Assembly (NCBI GenBank): GCA_903813345.2
Contig: CAIIXF020000322.1
Span: forward strand, 1-23,075
Direction of reading: 5' to 3'
DNA length: 23,075 nucleotides
Source of the DNA: Owenia fusiformis
Lineage: Eukaryota > Annelida > Polychaeta > Sabellida > Oweniidae
Shown here: piece by piece, positions 1-11,700 of the stretch
How the letters are laid out: each line of letters starts with the position of its first letter
Position numbering within the stretch: the stretch's first letter is position 1
Position numbers and translations under genes: made by a program
The notes under the pieces: model-generated
What the model saw: only the letters and a program-made list of their open reading frames with translations
Told to the model about the DNA's origin: nothing
The model's database searches: none

Positions 1-1025
1 AATTAATGGTATAAAATGATGTTATAGTTCAAGTTGAACAGAGTCGTGATGTCTGGTGTCATCTCGGGATGACACGTCTCCGGACGAGACACATTTAGGA
101 TGACACCCTCCTCGGATGAGTGTTACGAAATAAAATTTTCTCTCCGAAAATTGAAATTAATGGTATAAAATGATGTTATAGTTCAAGTTGAACAGAGTCG
201 TGATGTCTGGTGTCATCTCGGGATGACACGTCTCCGGACGAGACACATTTAGGATGACACCCTCCTCGGATGAGTGTTACGAAATAAAATTTTTCTTCCG
301 AAAATTGAAATTAATGGTATAAAATGATGTTATAGTTCAAGTTGAACAGAGTCGTGATGTCTGGTGTCATCTCGGGATACACGTCTCCGACGAGACACAT
401 TTAGGATGACACCCTCCTCAGATGAGTGTTATTCGAAATGAAATAAGTTATAGTTCAAGTTGAACAGAGTCGTGATGTCTGGTGTCATCTCGGGATGACA
501 CGTCTCCGGACGAGACACATTTAGGATGACACCCTCCTCGGATGAGTGTTACGAAATAAATTTTCTTCCGAAAATTGAAATTAATGTATAAAATGATGTT
601 ATAGTTCAAGTTGAATAGAGTCGTGATGTCTGGTGTCATCTCGGGATGACACGTCTCCGGACGAGACACATTTAGGATGAACACCCTCCTCGGATGAGTG
701 TTACGAAATAAATTTTCTTCCGAAAATTGAAATTAATGGTATAAAATGATGTTATAGTTCAAGTTGAACAGAGTCGTGATGTCTGGTGTCATCTCGGATG
801 ACACGTCTCCGGACGAGACACATTTAGGATGACACCCTCCTCGGATGAGTGTTAGAATAAATTTTTCTTCCGAAAATTGAAATTAATGGTATAAAATGAT
901 GTTATAGTTCAAGTTGAACAGAGTCGTGATGTCTGGTGTCATCTCGGGATGACACGTCTCCGGACGAGACACATTTAGGATGACACCCTCCTCGGATGAG
1001 TGTTACGAAATAAAATTTTCTTCCG
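1..1025 (+). repeat. Degenerate left edge of the array (first seven copies)
   Basis: Nearly all irregular copies sit here. Copy 1 (1-146, starting at monomer position 9) has an altered AAAATTTTCTCTCCG tail. Copy 2 (147-300) has an extra A. Copies 3 and 4 (301-570) are fused and shortened. Copy 5 (571-722) lacks a G in TGGTA, has TTGAATAG for TTGAACAG, and gains an A before CACCC. Copy 6 (723-872, 150 bp) has CTCGGATG for CTCGGGATG and GTTAGAATAA for GTTACGAAATAA. Copy 7 (873-1025) has AAAA-TTTT in the tail. Most changes are one-base losses in homopolymers. That fits sequencing noise at a low-coverage contig end at least as well as true decay at an array edge. Confidence 0.8.
301..570 (+). repeat. 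Fused, shortened copy pair (net 36 bp lost)
   Basis: Two monomers occupy 270 bp instead of 306. After GTGTTA at 431 the block equal to monomer 134-148 is missing (15 nt). Positions 432-446 then match monomer 149-153 plus 1-14 with four homopolymers each one base short. Next the block equal to monomer 15-28 is missing (14 nt), and the copy resumes at GTTATAG (447). Two more single-base losses (GGGATAC at 374-380 and TCTCCGACG around 385-393) and one short T tract complete the 36 bp. There is also one substitution, CCTCAGATGAG for CCTCGGATGAG. The two blocks lost carry the CGAAA plus T tract and the TATAAAA string. This is either a genuine deleted copy or a badly resolved stretch of reads. Confidence 0.8.
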
Positions 1026-3773
1026 AAAATTGAAATTAATGGTATAAAATGATGTTATAGTTCAAGTTGAACAGAGTCGTGATGTCTGGTGTCATCTCGG
1101 GATGACACGTCTCCGGACGAGACACATTTAGGATGACACCCTCCTCGGATGAGTGTTACGAAATAAATTTTCTTCCGAAAATTGAAATTAATGGTATAAA
1201 ATGATGTTATAGTTCAAGTTGAACAGAGTCGTGATGTCTGGTGTCATCTCGGGATGACACGTCTCCGGACGAGACACATTTAGGATGACACCCTCCTCGG
1301 ATGAGTGTTACGAAATAAATTTTTCTTCCGAAAATTGAAATTAATGGTATAAAATGATGTTATAGTTCAAGTTGAACAGAGTCGTGATGTCTGGTGTCAT
1401 CTCGGGATGACACGTCTCCGGACGAGACACATTTAGGATGACACCCTCCTCGGATGAGTGTTACGAAATAAATTTTCTTCCGAAAATTGAAATTAATGGT
1501 ATAAAATGATGTTATAGTTCAAGTTGAACAGAGTCGTGATGTCTGGTGTCATCTCGGGATGACACGTCTCCGGACGAGACACATTTAGGATGACACCCTC
1601 CTCGGATGAGTGTTACGAAATAAATTTTCTTCCGAAAATTGAAATTAATGGTATAAAATGATGTTATAGTTCAAGTTGAACAGAGTCGTGATGTCTGGTG
1701 TCATCTCGGGATGACACGTCTCCGGACGAGACACATTTAGGATGACACCCTCCTCGGATGAGTGTTACGAAATAAATTTTTCTTCCGAAAATTGAAATTA
1801 ATGGTATAAAATGATGTTATAGTTCAAGTTGAACAGAGTCGTGATGTCTGGTGTCATCTCGGGATGACACGTCTCCGGACGAGACACATTTAGGATGACA
1901 CCCTCCTCGGATGAGTGTTACGAAATAAATTTTCTTCCGAAAATTGAAATTAATGGTATAAAATGATGTTATAGTTCAAGTTGAACAGAGTCGTGATGTC
2001 TGGTGTCATCTCGGGATGACACGTCTCCGGACGAGACACATTTAGGATGACACCCTCCTCGGATGAGTGTTACGAAATAAATTTTCTTCCGAAAATTGAA
2101 ATTAATGGTATAAAATGATGTTATAGTTCAAGTTGAACAGAGTCGTGATGTCTGGTGTCATCTCGGGATGACACGTCTCCGGACGAGACACATTTAGGAT
2201 GACACCCTCCTCGGATGAGTGTTACGAAATAAATTTTTCTTCCGAAAATTGAAATTAATGGTATAAAATGATGTTATAGTTCAAGTTGAACAGAGTCGTG
2301 ATGTCTGGTGTCATCTCGGGATGACACGTCTCCGGACGAGACACATTTAGGATGACACCCTCCTCGGATGAGTGTTACGAAATAAATTTTTCTTCCGAAA
2401 ATTGAAATTAATGGTATAAAATGATGTTATAGTTCAAGTTGAACAGAGTCGTGATGTCTGGTGTCATCTCGGGATGACACGTCTCCGGACGAGACACATT
2501 TAGGATGACACCCTCCTCGGATGAGTGTTACGAAAGAAATTTTTCTTCCGAAAATTGAAATTAATGGTATAAAATGATGTTATAGTTCAAGTTGAACAGA
2601 GTCGTGATGTCTGGTGTCATCTCGGGATGACACGTCTCCGGACGAGACACATTTAGGATGACACCCTCCTCGGATGAGTGTTACGAAATAAATTTTTCTT
2701 CCGAAAATTGAAATTAATGGTATAAAATGATGTTATAGTTCAAGTTGAACAGAGTCGTGATGTCTGGTGTCATCTCGGGATGACACGTCTCCGGACGAGA
2801 CACATTTAGGATGACACCCTCCTCGGATGAGTGTTACGAAATAAATTTTTCTTCCGAAAATTGAAATTAATGGTATAAAATGATGTTATAGTTCAAGTTG
2901 AACAGAGTCGTGATGTCTGGTGTCATCTCGGGATGACACGTCTCCGGACGAGACACATTTAGGATGACACCCTCCTCGGATGAGTGTTACGAAATAAATT
3001 TTTCTTCCGAAAATTGAAATTAATGGTATAAAATGATGTTATAGTTCAAGTTGAACAGAGTCGTGATGTCTGGTGTCATCTCGGGATGACACGTCTCCGG
3101 ACGAGACACATTTAGGATGACACCCTCCTCGGATGAGTGTTACGAAATAAATTTTTCTTCCGAAAATTGAAATTAATGGTATAAAATGATGTTATAGTTC
3201 AAGTTGAACAGAGTCGTGATGTCTGGTGTCATCTCGGGATGACACGTCTCCGGACGAGACACATTTAGGATGACACCCTCCTCGGATGAGTGTTACGAAA
3301 TAAATTTTTCTTCCGAAAATTGAAATTAATGGTATAAAATGATGTTATAGTTCAAGTTGAACAGAGTCGTGATGTCTGGTGTCATCTCGGGATGACACGT
3401 CTCCGGACGAGACACATTTAGGATGACACCCTCCTCGGATGAGTGTTACGAAATAAATTTTCTTCCGAAAATTGAAATTAATGGTATAAAATGATGTTAT
3501 AGTTCAAGTTGAACAGAGTCGTGATGTCTGGTGTCATCTCGGGATGACACGTCTCCGGACGAGACACATTTAGGATGACACCCTCCTCGGATGAGTGTTA
3601 CGAAATAAATTTTTCTTCCGAAAATTGAAATTAATGGTATAAAATGATGTTATAGTTCAAGTTGAACAGAGTCGTGATGTCTGGTGTCATCTCGGGATGA
3701 CACGTCTCCGGACGAGACACATTTAGGATGACACCCTCCTCGGATGAGTGTTACGAAATAAATTTTTCTTCCG
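1026..3773 (+). repeat. Regular sub-block, copies 8-25, mixed 4-T and 5-T tails
   Basis: Copies are clean, and nearly all differences lie in the T tract. The 4-T form occurs in copies ending at 1177, 1482, 1634, 1939, 2091 and 3467. The others have five T. One copy (2398-2550) carries G at monomer position 139 (CGAAAGAAAT instead of CGAAATAAAT), well separated from the main G patch that begins at 3774. The rest of the monomer appears invariant in this stretch. Confidence 0.85.
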
Positions 3774-4842
3774 AAAATTGAAATTAATGGTATAAAATGA
3801 TGTTATAGTTCAAGTTGAACAGAGTCGTGATGTCTGGTGTCATCTCGGGATGACACGTCTCCGGACGAGACACATTTAGGATGACACCCTCCTCGGATGA
3901 GTGTTACGAAAGAAATTTTCTTCCGAAAATTGAAATTAATGGTATAAAATGATGTTATAGTTCAAGTTGAACAGAGTCGTGATGTCTGGTGTCATCTCGG
4001 GATGACACGTCTCCGGACGAGACACATTTAGGATGACACCCTCCTCGGATGAGTGTTACGAAAGAAATTTTTCTTCCGAAAATTGAAATTAATGGTATAA
4101 AATGATGTTATAGTTCAAGTTGAACAGAGTCGTGATGTCTGGTGTCATCTCGGGATGACACGTCTCCGGACGAGACACATTTAGGATGACACCCTCCTCG
4201 GATGAGTGTTACGAAAGAAATTTTCTTCCGAAAATTGAAATTAATGGTATAAAATGATGTTATAGTTCAAGTTGAACAGAGTCGTGATGTCTGGTGTCAT
4301 CTCGGGATGACACGTCTCCGGACGAGACACATTTAGGATGACACCCTCCTCGGATGAGTGTTACGAAAGAAATTTTTCTTCCGAAAATTGAAATTAATGG
4401 TATAAAATGATGTTATAGTTCAAGTTGAACAGAGTCGTGATGTCTGGTGTCATCTCGGGATGACACGTCTCCGGACGAGACACATTTAGGATGACACCCT
4501 CCTCGGATGAGTGTTACGAAAGAAATTTTTCTTCCGAAAATTGAAATTAATGGTATAAAATGATGTTATAGTTCAAGTTGAACAGAGTCGTGATGTCTGG
4601 TGTCATCTCGGGATGACACGTCTCCGGACGAGACACATTTAGGATGACACCCTCCTCGGATGAGTGTTACGAAAGAAATTTTTCTTCCGAAAATTGAAAT
4701 TAATGGTATAAAATGATGTTATAGTTCAAGTTGAACAGAGTCGTGATGTCTGGTGTCATCTCGGGATGACACGTCTCCGGACGAGACACATTTAGGATGA
4801 CACCCTCCTCGGATGAGTGTTACGAAATAAATTTTTCTTCCG

Positions 4843-4996
4843 AAAATTGAAATTAATGGTATAAAATGATGTTTATAGTTCAAGTTGAACAGAGTCGTGA
4901 TGTCTGGTGTCATCTCGGGATGACACGTCTCCGGACGAGACACATTTAGGATGACACCCTCCTCGGATGAGTGTTACGAAATAAATTTTTCTTCCG
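4843..4996 (+). repeat. 154 bp copy with one extra T
   Basis: GTTTATAG at 4871-4878 replaces GTTATAG. The extra base shifts the frame between this copy and its left neighbour. As a result a 74-codon minus-strand open frame at 4719-4943 runs through two copies of the monomer read in different frames. The frame is a by-product of the insertion and not a gene. Confidence 0.85.
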
Positions 4997-5302
4997 AAAA
5001 TTGAAATTAATGGTATAAAATGATGTTATAGTTCAAGTTGAACAGAGTCGTGATGTCTGGTGTCATCTCGGGATGACACGTCTCCGGACGAGACACATTT
5101 AGGATGACACCCTCCTCGGATGAGTGTTACGAAAGAAATTTTTCTTCCGAAAATTGAAATTAATGGTATAAAATGATGTTATAGTTCAAGTTGAACAGAG
5201 TCGTGATGTCTGGTGTCATCTCGGGATGACACGTCTCCGGACGAGACACATTTAGGATGACACCCTCCTCGGATGAGTGTTACGAAATAAATTTTTCTTC
5301 CG

Positions 5303-5460
5303 AAAATTGAAATTAATGGTATAAAATGATGTTATAGTTCAAGTTGAACAGAGTCGTGATGTCTGGTGTCATCTCATCTCGGGATGACACGTCTCCGGAC
5401 GAGACACATTTAGGATGACACCCTCCTCGGATGAGTGTTACGAAAGAAATTTTTCTTCCG
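5303..5460 (+). repeat. 158 bp copy with a five-base tandem duplication
   Basis: ATCTC is doubled at 5371-5380, inside the hairpin at monomer 64-83. The 8 bp stem GTGTCATC/GATGACAC can still form, but its loop grows from TCGG to nine bases. A shorter CATC-TCGG-GATG stem becomes an alternative. This looks like a single slippage event. It is the only copy of this kind in the window, so it is a useful landmark in an otherwise featureless array. Confidence 0.9.
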
Positions 5461-5746
5461 AAAATTGAAATTAATGGTATAAAATGATGTTATAGTTCAA
5501 GTTGAACAGAGTCGTGATGTCTGGTGTCATCTCGGGATGACACGTCTCCGGACGAGACACATTTAGGATGACACCCTCCTCGGATGAGTGTTACGAAAGA
5601 AATTTTTCTTCCGAAAATTGAAATTAATGGTATAAAATGATGTTATAGTTCAAGTTGAACAGAGTCGTGATGTCTGGTGTCATCTCGGGATGACACGTCT
5701 CCGGACGAGACACATTTAGGATGACACCCTCCTCGGATGAGTGTTA

Positions 5747-5766
5747 CGAAAGAAATTTTTCTTCCG
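5747..5766 (+). other. Near-perfect palindrome in the tail of G139 copies
   Basis: In G139 copies, monomer 134-153 forms nine opposed pairs around a TT centre with a single A/C mismatch at the third pair. The G at position 139 pairs with C148. In the majority T139 copies that becomes a second mismatch (T/C), and in 4-T copies the register shifts by one. The example given is the copy ending at 5766. Confidence 0.6.
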
Positions 5767-8700
5767 AAAATTGAAATTAATGGTATAAAATGATGTTATA
5801 GTTCAAGTTGAACAGAGTCGTGATGTCTGGTGTCATCTCGGGATGACACGTCTCCGGACGAGACACATTTAGGATGACACCCTCCTCGGATGAGTGTTAC
5901 GAAAGAAATTTTTCTTCCGAAAATTGAAATTAATGGTATAAAATGATGTTATAGTTCAAGTTGAACAGAGTCGTGATGTCTGGTGTCATCTCGGGATGAC
6001 ACGTCTCCGGACGAGACACATTTAGGATGACACCCTCCTCGGATGAGTGTTACGAAAGAAATTTTTCTTCCGAAAATTGAAATTAATGGTATAAAATGAT
6101 GTTATAGTTCAAGTTGAACAGAGTCGTGATGTCTGGTGTCATCTCGGGATGACACGTCTCCGGACGAGACACATTTAGGATGACACCCTCCTCGGATGAG
6201 TGTTACGAAAGAAATTTTTCTTCCGAAAATTGAAATTAATGGTATAAAATGATGTTATAGTTCAAGTTGAACAGAGTCGTGATGTCTGGTGTCATCTCGG
6301 GATGACACGTCTCCGGACGAGACACATTTAGGATGACACCCTCCTCGGATGAGTGTTACGAAAGAAATTTTTCTTCCGAAAATTGAAATTAATGGTATAA
6401 AATGATGTTATAGTTCAAGTTGAACAGAGTCGTGATGTCTGGTGTCATCTCGGGATGACACGTCTCCGGACGAGACACATTTAGGATGACACCCTCCTCG
6501 GATGAGTGTTACGAAAGAAATTTTTCTTCCGAAAATTGAAATTAATGGTATAAAATGATGTTATAGTTCAAGTTGAACAGAGTCGTGATGTCTGGTGTCA
6601 TCTCGGGATGACACGTCTCCGGACGAGACACATTTAGGATGACACCCTCCTCGGATGAGTGTTACGAAAGAAATTTTTCTTCCGAAAATTGAAATTAATG
6701 GTATAAAATGATGTTATAGTTCAAGTTGAACAGAGTCGTGATGTCTGGTGTCATCTCGGGATGACACGTCTCCGGACGAGACACATTTAGGATGACACCC
6801 TCCTCGGATGAGTGTTACGAAATAAATTTTTCTTCCGAAAATTGAAATTAATGGTATAAAATGATGTTATAGTTCAAGTTGAACAGAGTCGTGATGTCTG
6901 GTGTCATCTCGGGATGACACGTCTCCGGACGAGACACATTTAGGATGACACCCTCCTCGGATGAGTGTTACGAAAGAAATTTTTCTTCCGAAAATTGAAA
7001 TTAATGGTATAAAATGATGTTATAGTTCAAGTTGAACAGAGTCGTGATGTCTGGTGTCATCTCGGGATGACACGTCTCCGGACGAGACACATTTAGGATG
7101 ACACCCTCCTCGGATGAGTGTTACGAAATAAATTTTTCTTCCGAAAATTGAAATTAATGGTATAAAATGATGTTATAGTTCAAGTTGAACAGAGTCGTGA
7201 TGTCTGGTGTCATCTCGGGATGACACGTCTCCGGACGAGACACATTTAGGATGACACCCTCCTCGGATGAGTGTTACGAAAGAAATTTTTCTTCCGAAAA
7301 TTGAAATTAATGGTATAAAATGATGTTATAGTTCAAGTTGAACAGAGTCGTGATGTCTGGTGTCATCTCGGGATGACACGTCTCCGGACGAGACACATTT
7401 AGGATGACACCCTCCTCGGATGAGTGTTACGAAAGAAATTTTTCTTCCGAAAATTGAAATTAATGGTATAAAATGATGTTATAGTTCAAGTTGAACAGAG
7501 TCGTGATGTCTGGTGTCATCTCGGGATGACACGTCTCCGGACGAGACACATTTAGGATGACACCCTCCTCGGATGAGTGTTACGAAAGAAATTTTTCTTC
7601 CGAAAATTGAAATTAATGGTATAAAATGATGTTATAGTTCAAGTTGAACAGAGTCGTGATGTCTGGTGTCATCTCGGGATGACACGTCTCCGGACGAGAC
7701 ACATTTAGGATGACACCCTCCTCGGATGAGTGTTACGAAAGAAATTTTTCTTCCGAAAATTGAAATTAATGGTATAAAATGATGTTATAGTTCAAGTTGA
7801 ACAGAGTCGTGATGTCTGGTGTCATCTCGGGATGACACGTCTCCGGACGAGACACATTTAGGATGACACCCTCCTCGGATGAGTGTTACGAAATAAATTT
7901 TTCTTCCGAAAATTGAAATTAATGGTATAAAATGATGTTATAGTTCAAGTTGAACAGAGTCGTGATGTCTGGTGTCATCTCGGGATGACACGTCTCCGGA
8001 CGAGACACATTTAGGATGACACCCTCCTCGGATGAGTGTTACGAAAGAAATTTTTCTTCCGAAAATTGAAATTAATGGTATAAAATGATGTTATAGTTCA
8101 AGTTGAACAGAGTCGTGATGTCTGGTGTCATCTCGGGATGACACGTCTCCGGACGAGACACATTTAGGATGACACCCTCCTCGGATGAGTGTTACGAAAT
8201 AAATTTTTCTTCCGAAAATTGAAATTAATGGTATAAAATGATGTTATAGTTCAAGTTGAACAGAGTCGTGATGTCTGGTGTCATCTCGGGATGACACGTC
8301 TCCGGACGAGACACATTTAGGATGACACCCTCCTCGGATGAGTGTTACGAAATAAATTTTTCTTCCGAAAATTGAAATTAATGGTATAAAATGATGTTAT
8401 AGTTCAAGTTGAACAGAGTCGTGATGTCTGGTGTCATCTCGGGATGACACGTCTCCGGACGAGACACATTTAGGATGACACCCTCCTCGGATGAGTGTTA
8501 CGAAATAAATTTTTCTTCCGAAAATTGAAATTAATGGTATAAAATGATGTTATAGTTCAAGTTGAACAGAGTCGTGATGTCTGGTGTCATCTCGGGATGA
8601 CACGTCTCCGGACGAGACACATTTAGGATGACACCCTCCTCGGATGAGTGTTACGAAATAAATTTTTCTTCCGAAAATTGAAATTAATGGTATAAAATGA

Positions 8701-11700
8701 TGTTATAGTTCAAGTTGAACAGAGTCGTGATGTCTGGTGTCATCTCGGGATGACACGTCTCCGGACGAGACACATTTAGGATGACACCCTCCTCGGATGA
8801 GTGTTACGAAATAAATTTTTCTTCCGAAAATTGAAATTAATGGTATAAAATGATGTTATAGTTCAAGTTGAACAGAGTCGTGATGTCTGGTGTCATCTCG
8901 GGATGACACGTCTCCGGACGAGACACATTTAGGATGACACCCTCCTCGGATGAGTGTTACGAAATAAATTTTCTTCCGAAAATTGAAATTAATGGTATAA
9001 AATGATGTTATAGTTCAAGTTGAACAGAGTCGTGATGTCTGGTGTCATCTCGGGATGACACGTCTCCGGACGAGACACATTTAGGATGACACCCTCCTCG
9101 GATGAGTGTTACGAAATAAATTTTTCTTCCGAAAATTGAAATTAATGGTATAAAATGATGTTATAGTTCAAGTTGAACAGAGTCGTGATGTCTGGTGTCA
9201 TCTCGGGATGACACGTCTCCGGACGAGACACATTTAGGATGACACCCTCCTCGGATGAGTGTTACGAAATAAATTTTTCTTCCGAAAATTGAAATTAATG
9301 GTATAAAATGATGTTATAGTTCAAGTTGAACAGAGTCGTGATGTCTGGTGTCATCTCGGGATGACACGTCTCCGGACGAGACACATTTAGGATGACACCC
9401 TCCTCGGATGAGTGTTACGAAATAAATTTTTCTTCCGAAAATTGAAATTAATGGTATAAAATGATGTTATAGTTCAAGTTGAACAGAGTCGTGATGTCTG
9501 GTGTCATCTCGGGATGACACGTCTCCGGACGAGACACATTTAGGATGACACCCTCCTCGGATGAGTGTTACGAAATAAATTTTTCTTCCGAAAATTGAAA
9601 TTAATGGTATAAAATGATGTTATAGTTCAAGTTGAACAGAGTCGTGATGTCTGGTGTCATCTCGGGATGACACGTCTCCGGACGAGACACATTTAGGATG
9701 ACACCCTCCTCGGATGAGTGTTACGAAAGAAATTTTTCTTCCGAAAATTGAAATTAATGGTATAAAATGATGTTATAGTTCAAGTTGAACAGAGTCGTGA
9801 TGTCTGGTGTCATCTCGGGATGACACGTCTCCGGACGAGACACATTTAGGATGACACCCTCCTCGGATGAGTGTTACGAAATAAATTTTTCTTCCGAAAA
9901 TTGAAATTAATGGTATAAAATGATGTTATAGTTCAAGTTGAACAGAGTCGTGATGTCTGGTGTCATCTCGGGATGACACGTCTCCGGACGAGACACATTT
10001 AGGATGACACCCTCCTCGGATGAGTGTTACGAAATAAATTTTTCTTCCGAAAATTGAAATTAATGGTATAAAATGATGTTATAGTTCAAGTTGAACAGAG
10101 TCGTGATGTCTGGTGTCATCTCGGGATGACACGTCTCCGGACGAGACACATTTAGGATGACACCCTCCTCGGATGAGTGTTACGAAATAAATTTTTCTTC
10201 CGAAAATTGAAATTAATGGTATAAAATGATGTTATAGTTCAAGTTGAACAGAGTCGTGATGTCTGGTGTCATCTCGGGATGACACGTCTCCGGACGAGAC
10301 ACATTTAGGATGACACCCTCCTCGGATGAGTGTTACGAAATAAATTTTTCTTCCGAAAATTGAAATTAATGGTATAAAATGATGTTATAGTTCAAGTTGA
10401 ACAGAGTCGTGATGTCTGGTGTCATCTCGGGATGACACGTCTCCGGACGAGACACATTTAGGATGACACCCTCCTCGGATGAGTGTTACGAAATAAATTT
10501 TTCTTCCGAAAATTGAAATTAATGGTATAAAATGATGTTATAGTTCAAGTTGAACAGAGTCGTGATGTCTGGTGTCATCTCGGGATGACACGTCTCCGGA
10601 CGAGACACATTTAGGATGACACCCTCCTCGGATGAGTGTTACGAAATAAATTTTTCTTCCGAAAATTGAAATTAATGGTATAAAATGATGTTATAGTTCA
10701 AGTTGAACAGAGTCGTGATGTCTGGTGTCATCTCGGGATGACACGTCTCCGGACGAGACACATTTAGGATGACACCCTCCTCGGATGAGTGTTACGAAAT
10801 AAATTTTTCTTCCGAAAATTGAAATTAATGGTATAAAATGATGTTATAGTTCAAGTTGAACAGAGTCGTGATGTCTGGTGTCATCTCGGGATGACACGTC
10901 TCCGGACGAGACACATTTAGGATGACACCCTCCTCGGATGAGTGTTACGAAATAAATTTTTCTTCCGAAAATTGAAATTAATGGTATAAAATGATGTTAT
11001 AGTTCAAGTTGAACAGAGTCGTGATGTCTGGTGTCATCTCGGGATGACACGTCTCCGGACGAGACACATTTAGGATGACACCCTCCTCGGATGAGTGTTA
11101 CGAAATAAATTTTTCTTCCGAAAATTGAAATTAATGGTATAAAATGATGTTATAGTTCAAGTTGAACAGAGTCGTGATGTCTGGTGTCATCTCGGGATGA
11201 CACGTCTCCGGACGAGACACATTTAGGATGACACCCTCCTCGGATGAGTGTTACGAAATAAATTTTCTTCCGAAAATTGAAATTAATGGTATAAAATGAT
11301 GTTATAGTTCAAGTTGAACAGAGTCGTGATGTCTGGTGTCATCTCGGGATGACACGTCTCCGGACGAGACACATTTAGGATGACACCCTCCTCGGATGAG
11401 TGTTACGAAATAAATTTTTCTTCCGAAAATTGAAATTAATGGTATAAAATGATGTTATAGTTCAAGTTGAACAGAGTCGTGATGTCTGGTGTCATCTCGG
11501 GATGACACGTCTCCGGACGAGACACATTTAGGATGACACCCTCCTCGGATGAGTGTTACGAAATAAATTTTTCTTCCGAAAATTGAAATTAATGGTATAA
11601 AATGATGTTATAGTTCAAGTTGAACAGAGTCGTGATGTCTGGTGTCATCTCGGGATGACACGTCTCCGGACGAGACACATTTAGGATGACACCCTCCTCG

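Larger units (their letters stand above)
3774..8061 (+). repeat. G139/T139 mosaic sub-block, copies 26-53
   Basis: Of 28 consecutive copies, 22 have G at monomer position 139 and six have T. The G copies are 26-31, 34, 36-44, 46, 48-51 and 53, ending at 3925, 4078, 4230, 4383, 4536, 4689, 5149, 5460, then every copy to 6684, then 6990, 7296, 7449, 7602, 7755 and 8061. The T copies end at 4842, 4996, 5302, 6837, 7143 and 7908. Outside this block G occurs only in copies ending at 2550, 9743 and 13567. The patch looks like local spread of one variant by conversion or unequal exchange, partly overwritten by the majority type. The G also improves an inverted repeat in the tail (see the palindrome entry). 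Confidence 0.9.

Noticed and set aside
448-684. 78-codon open frame on the minus strand
   Set aside because: It is the reverse complement of the satellite read through two copies in different frames, kept open only by indels in irregular copies of the left edge. There is no ribosome-binding or splice context and no recognisable domain, and regular copies carry stops in this frame.
4719-4943. 74-codon open frame on the minus strand
   Set aside because: Same cause. One extra T at 4871-4874 shifts the frame between two copies and removes a stop. The predicted residues are almost the same as in the 448-684 frame because the DNA is the same repeat.
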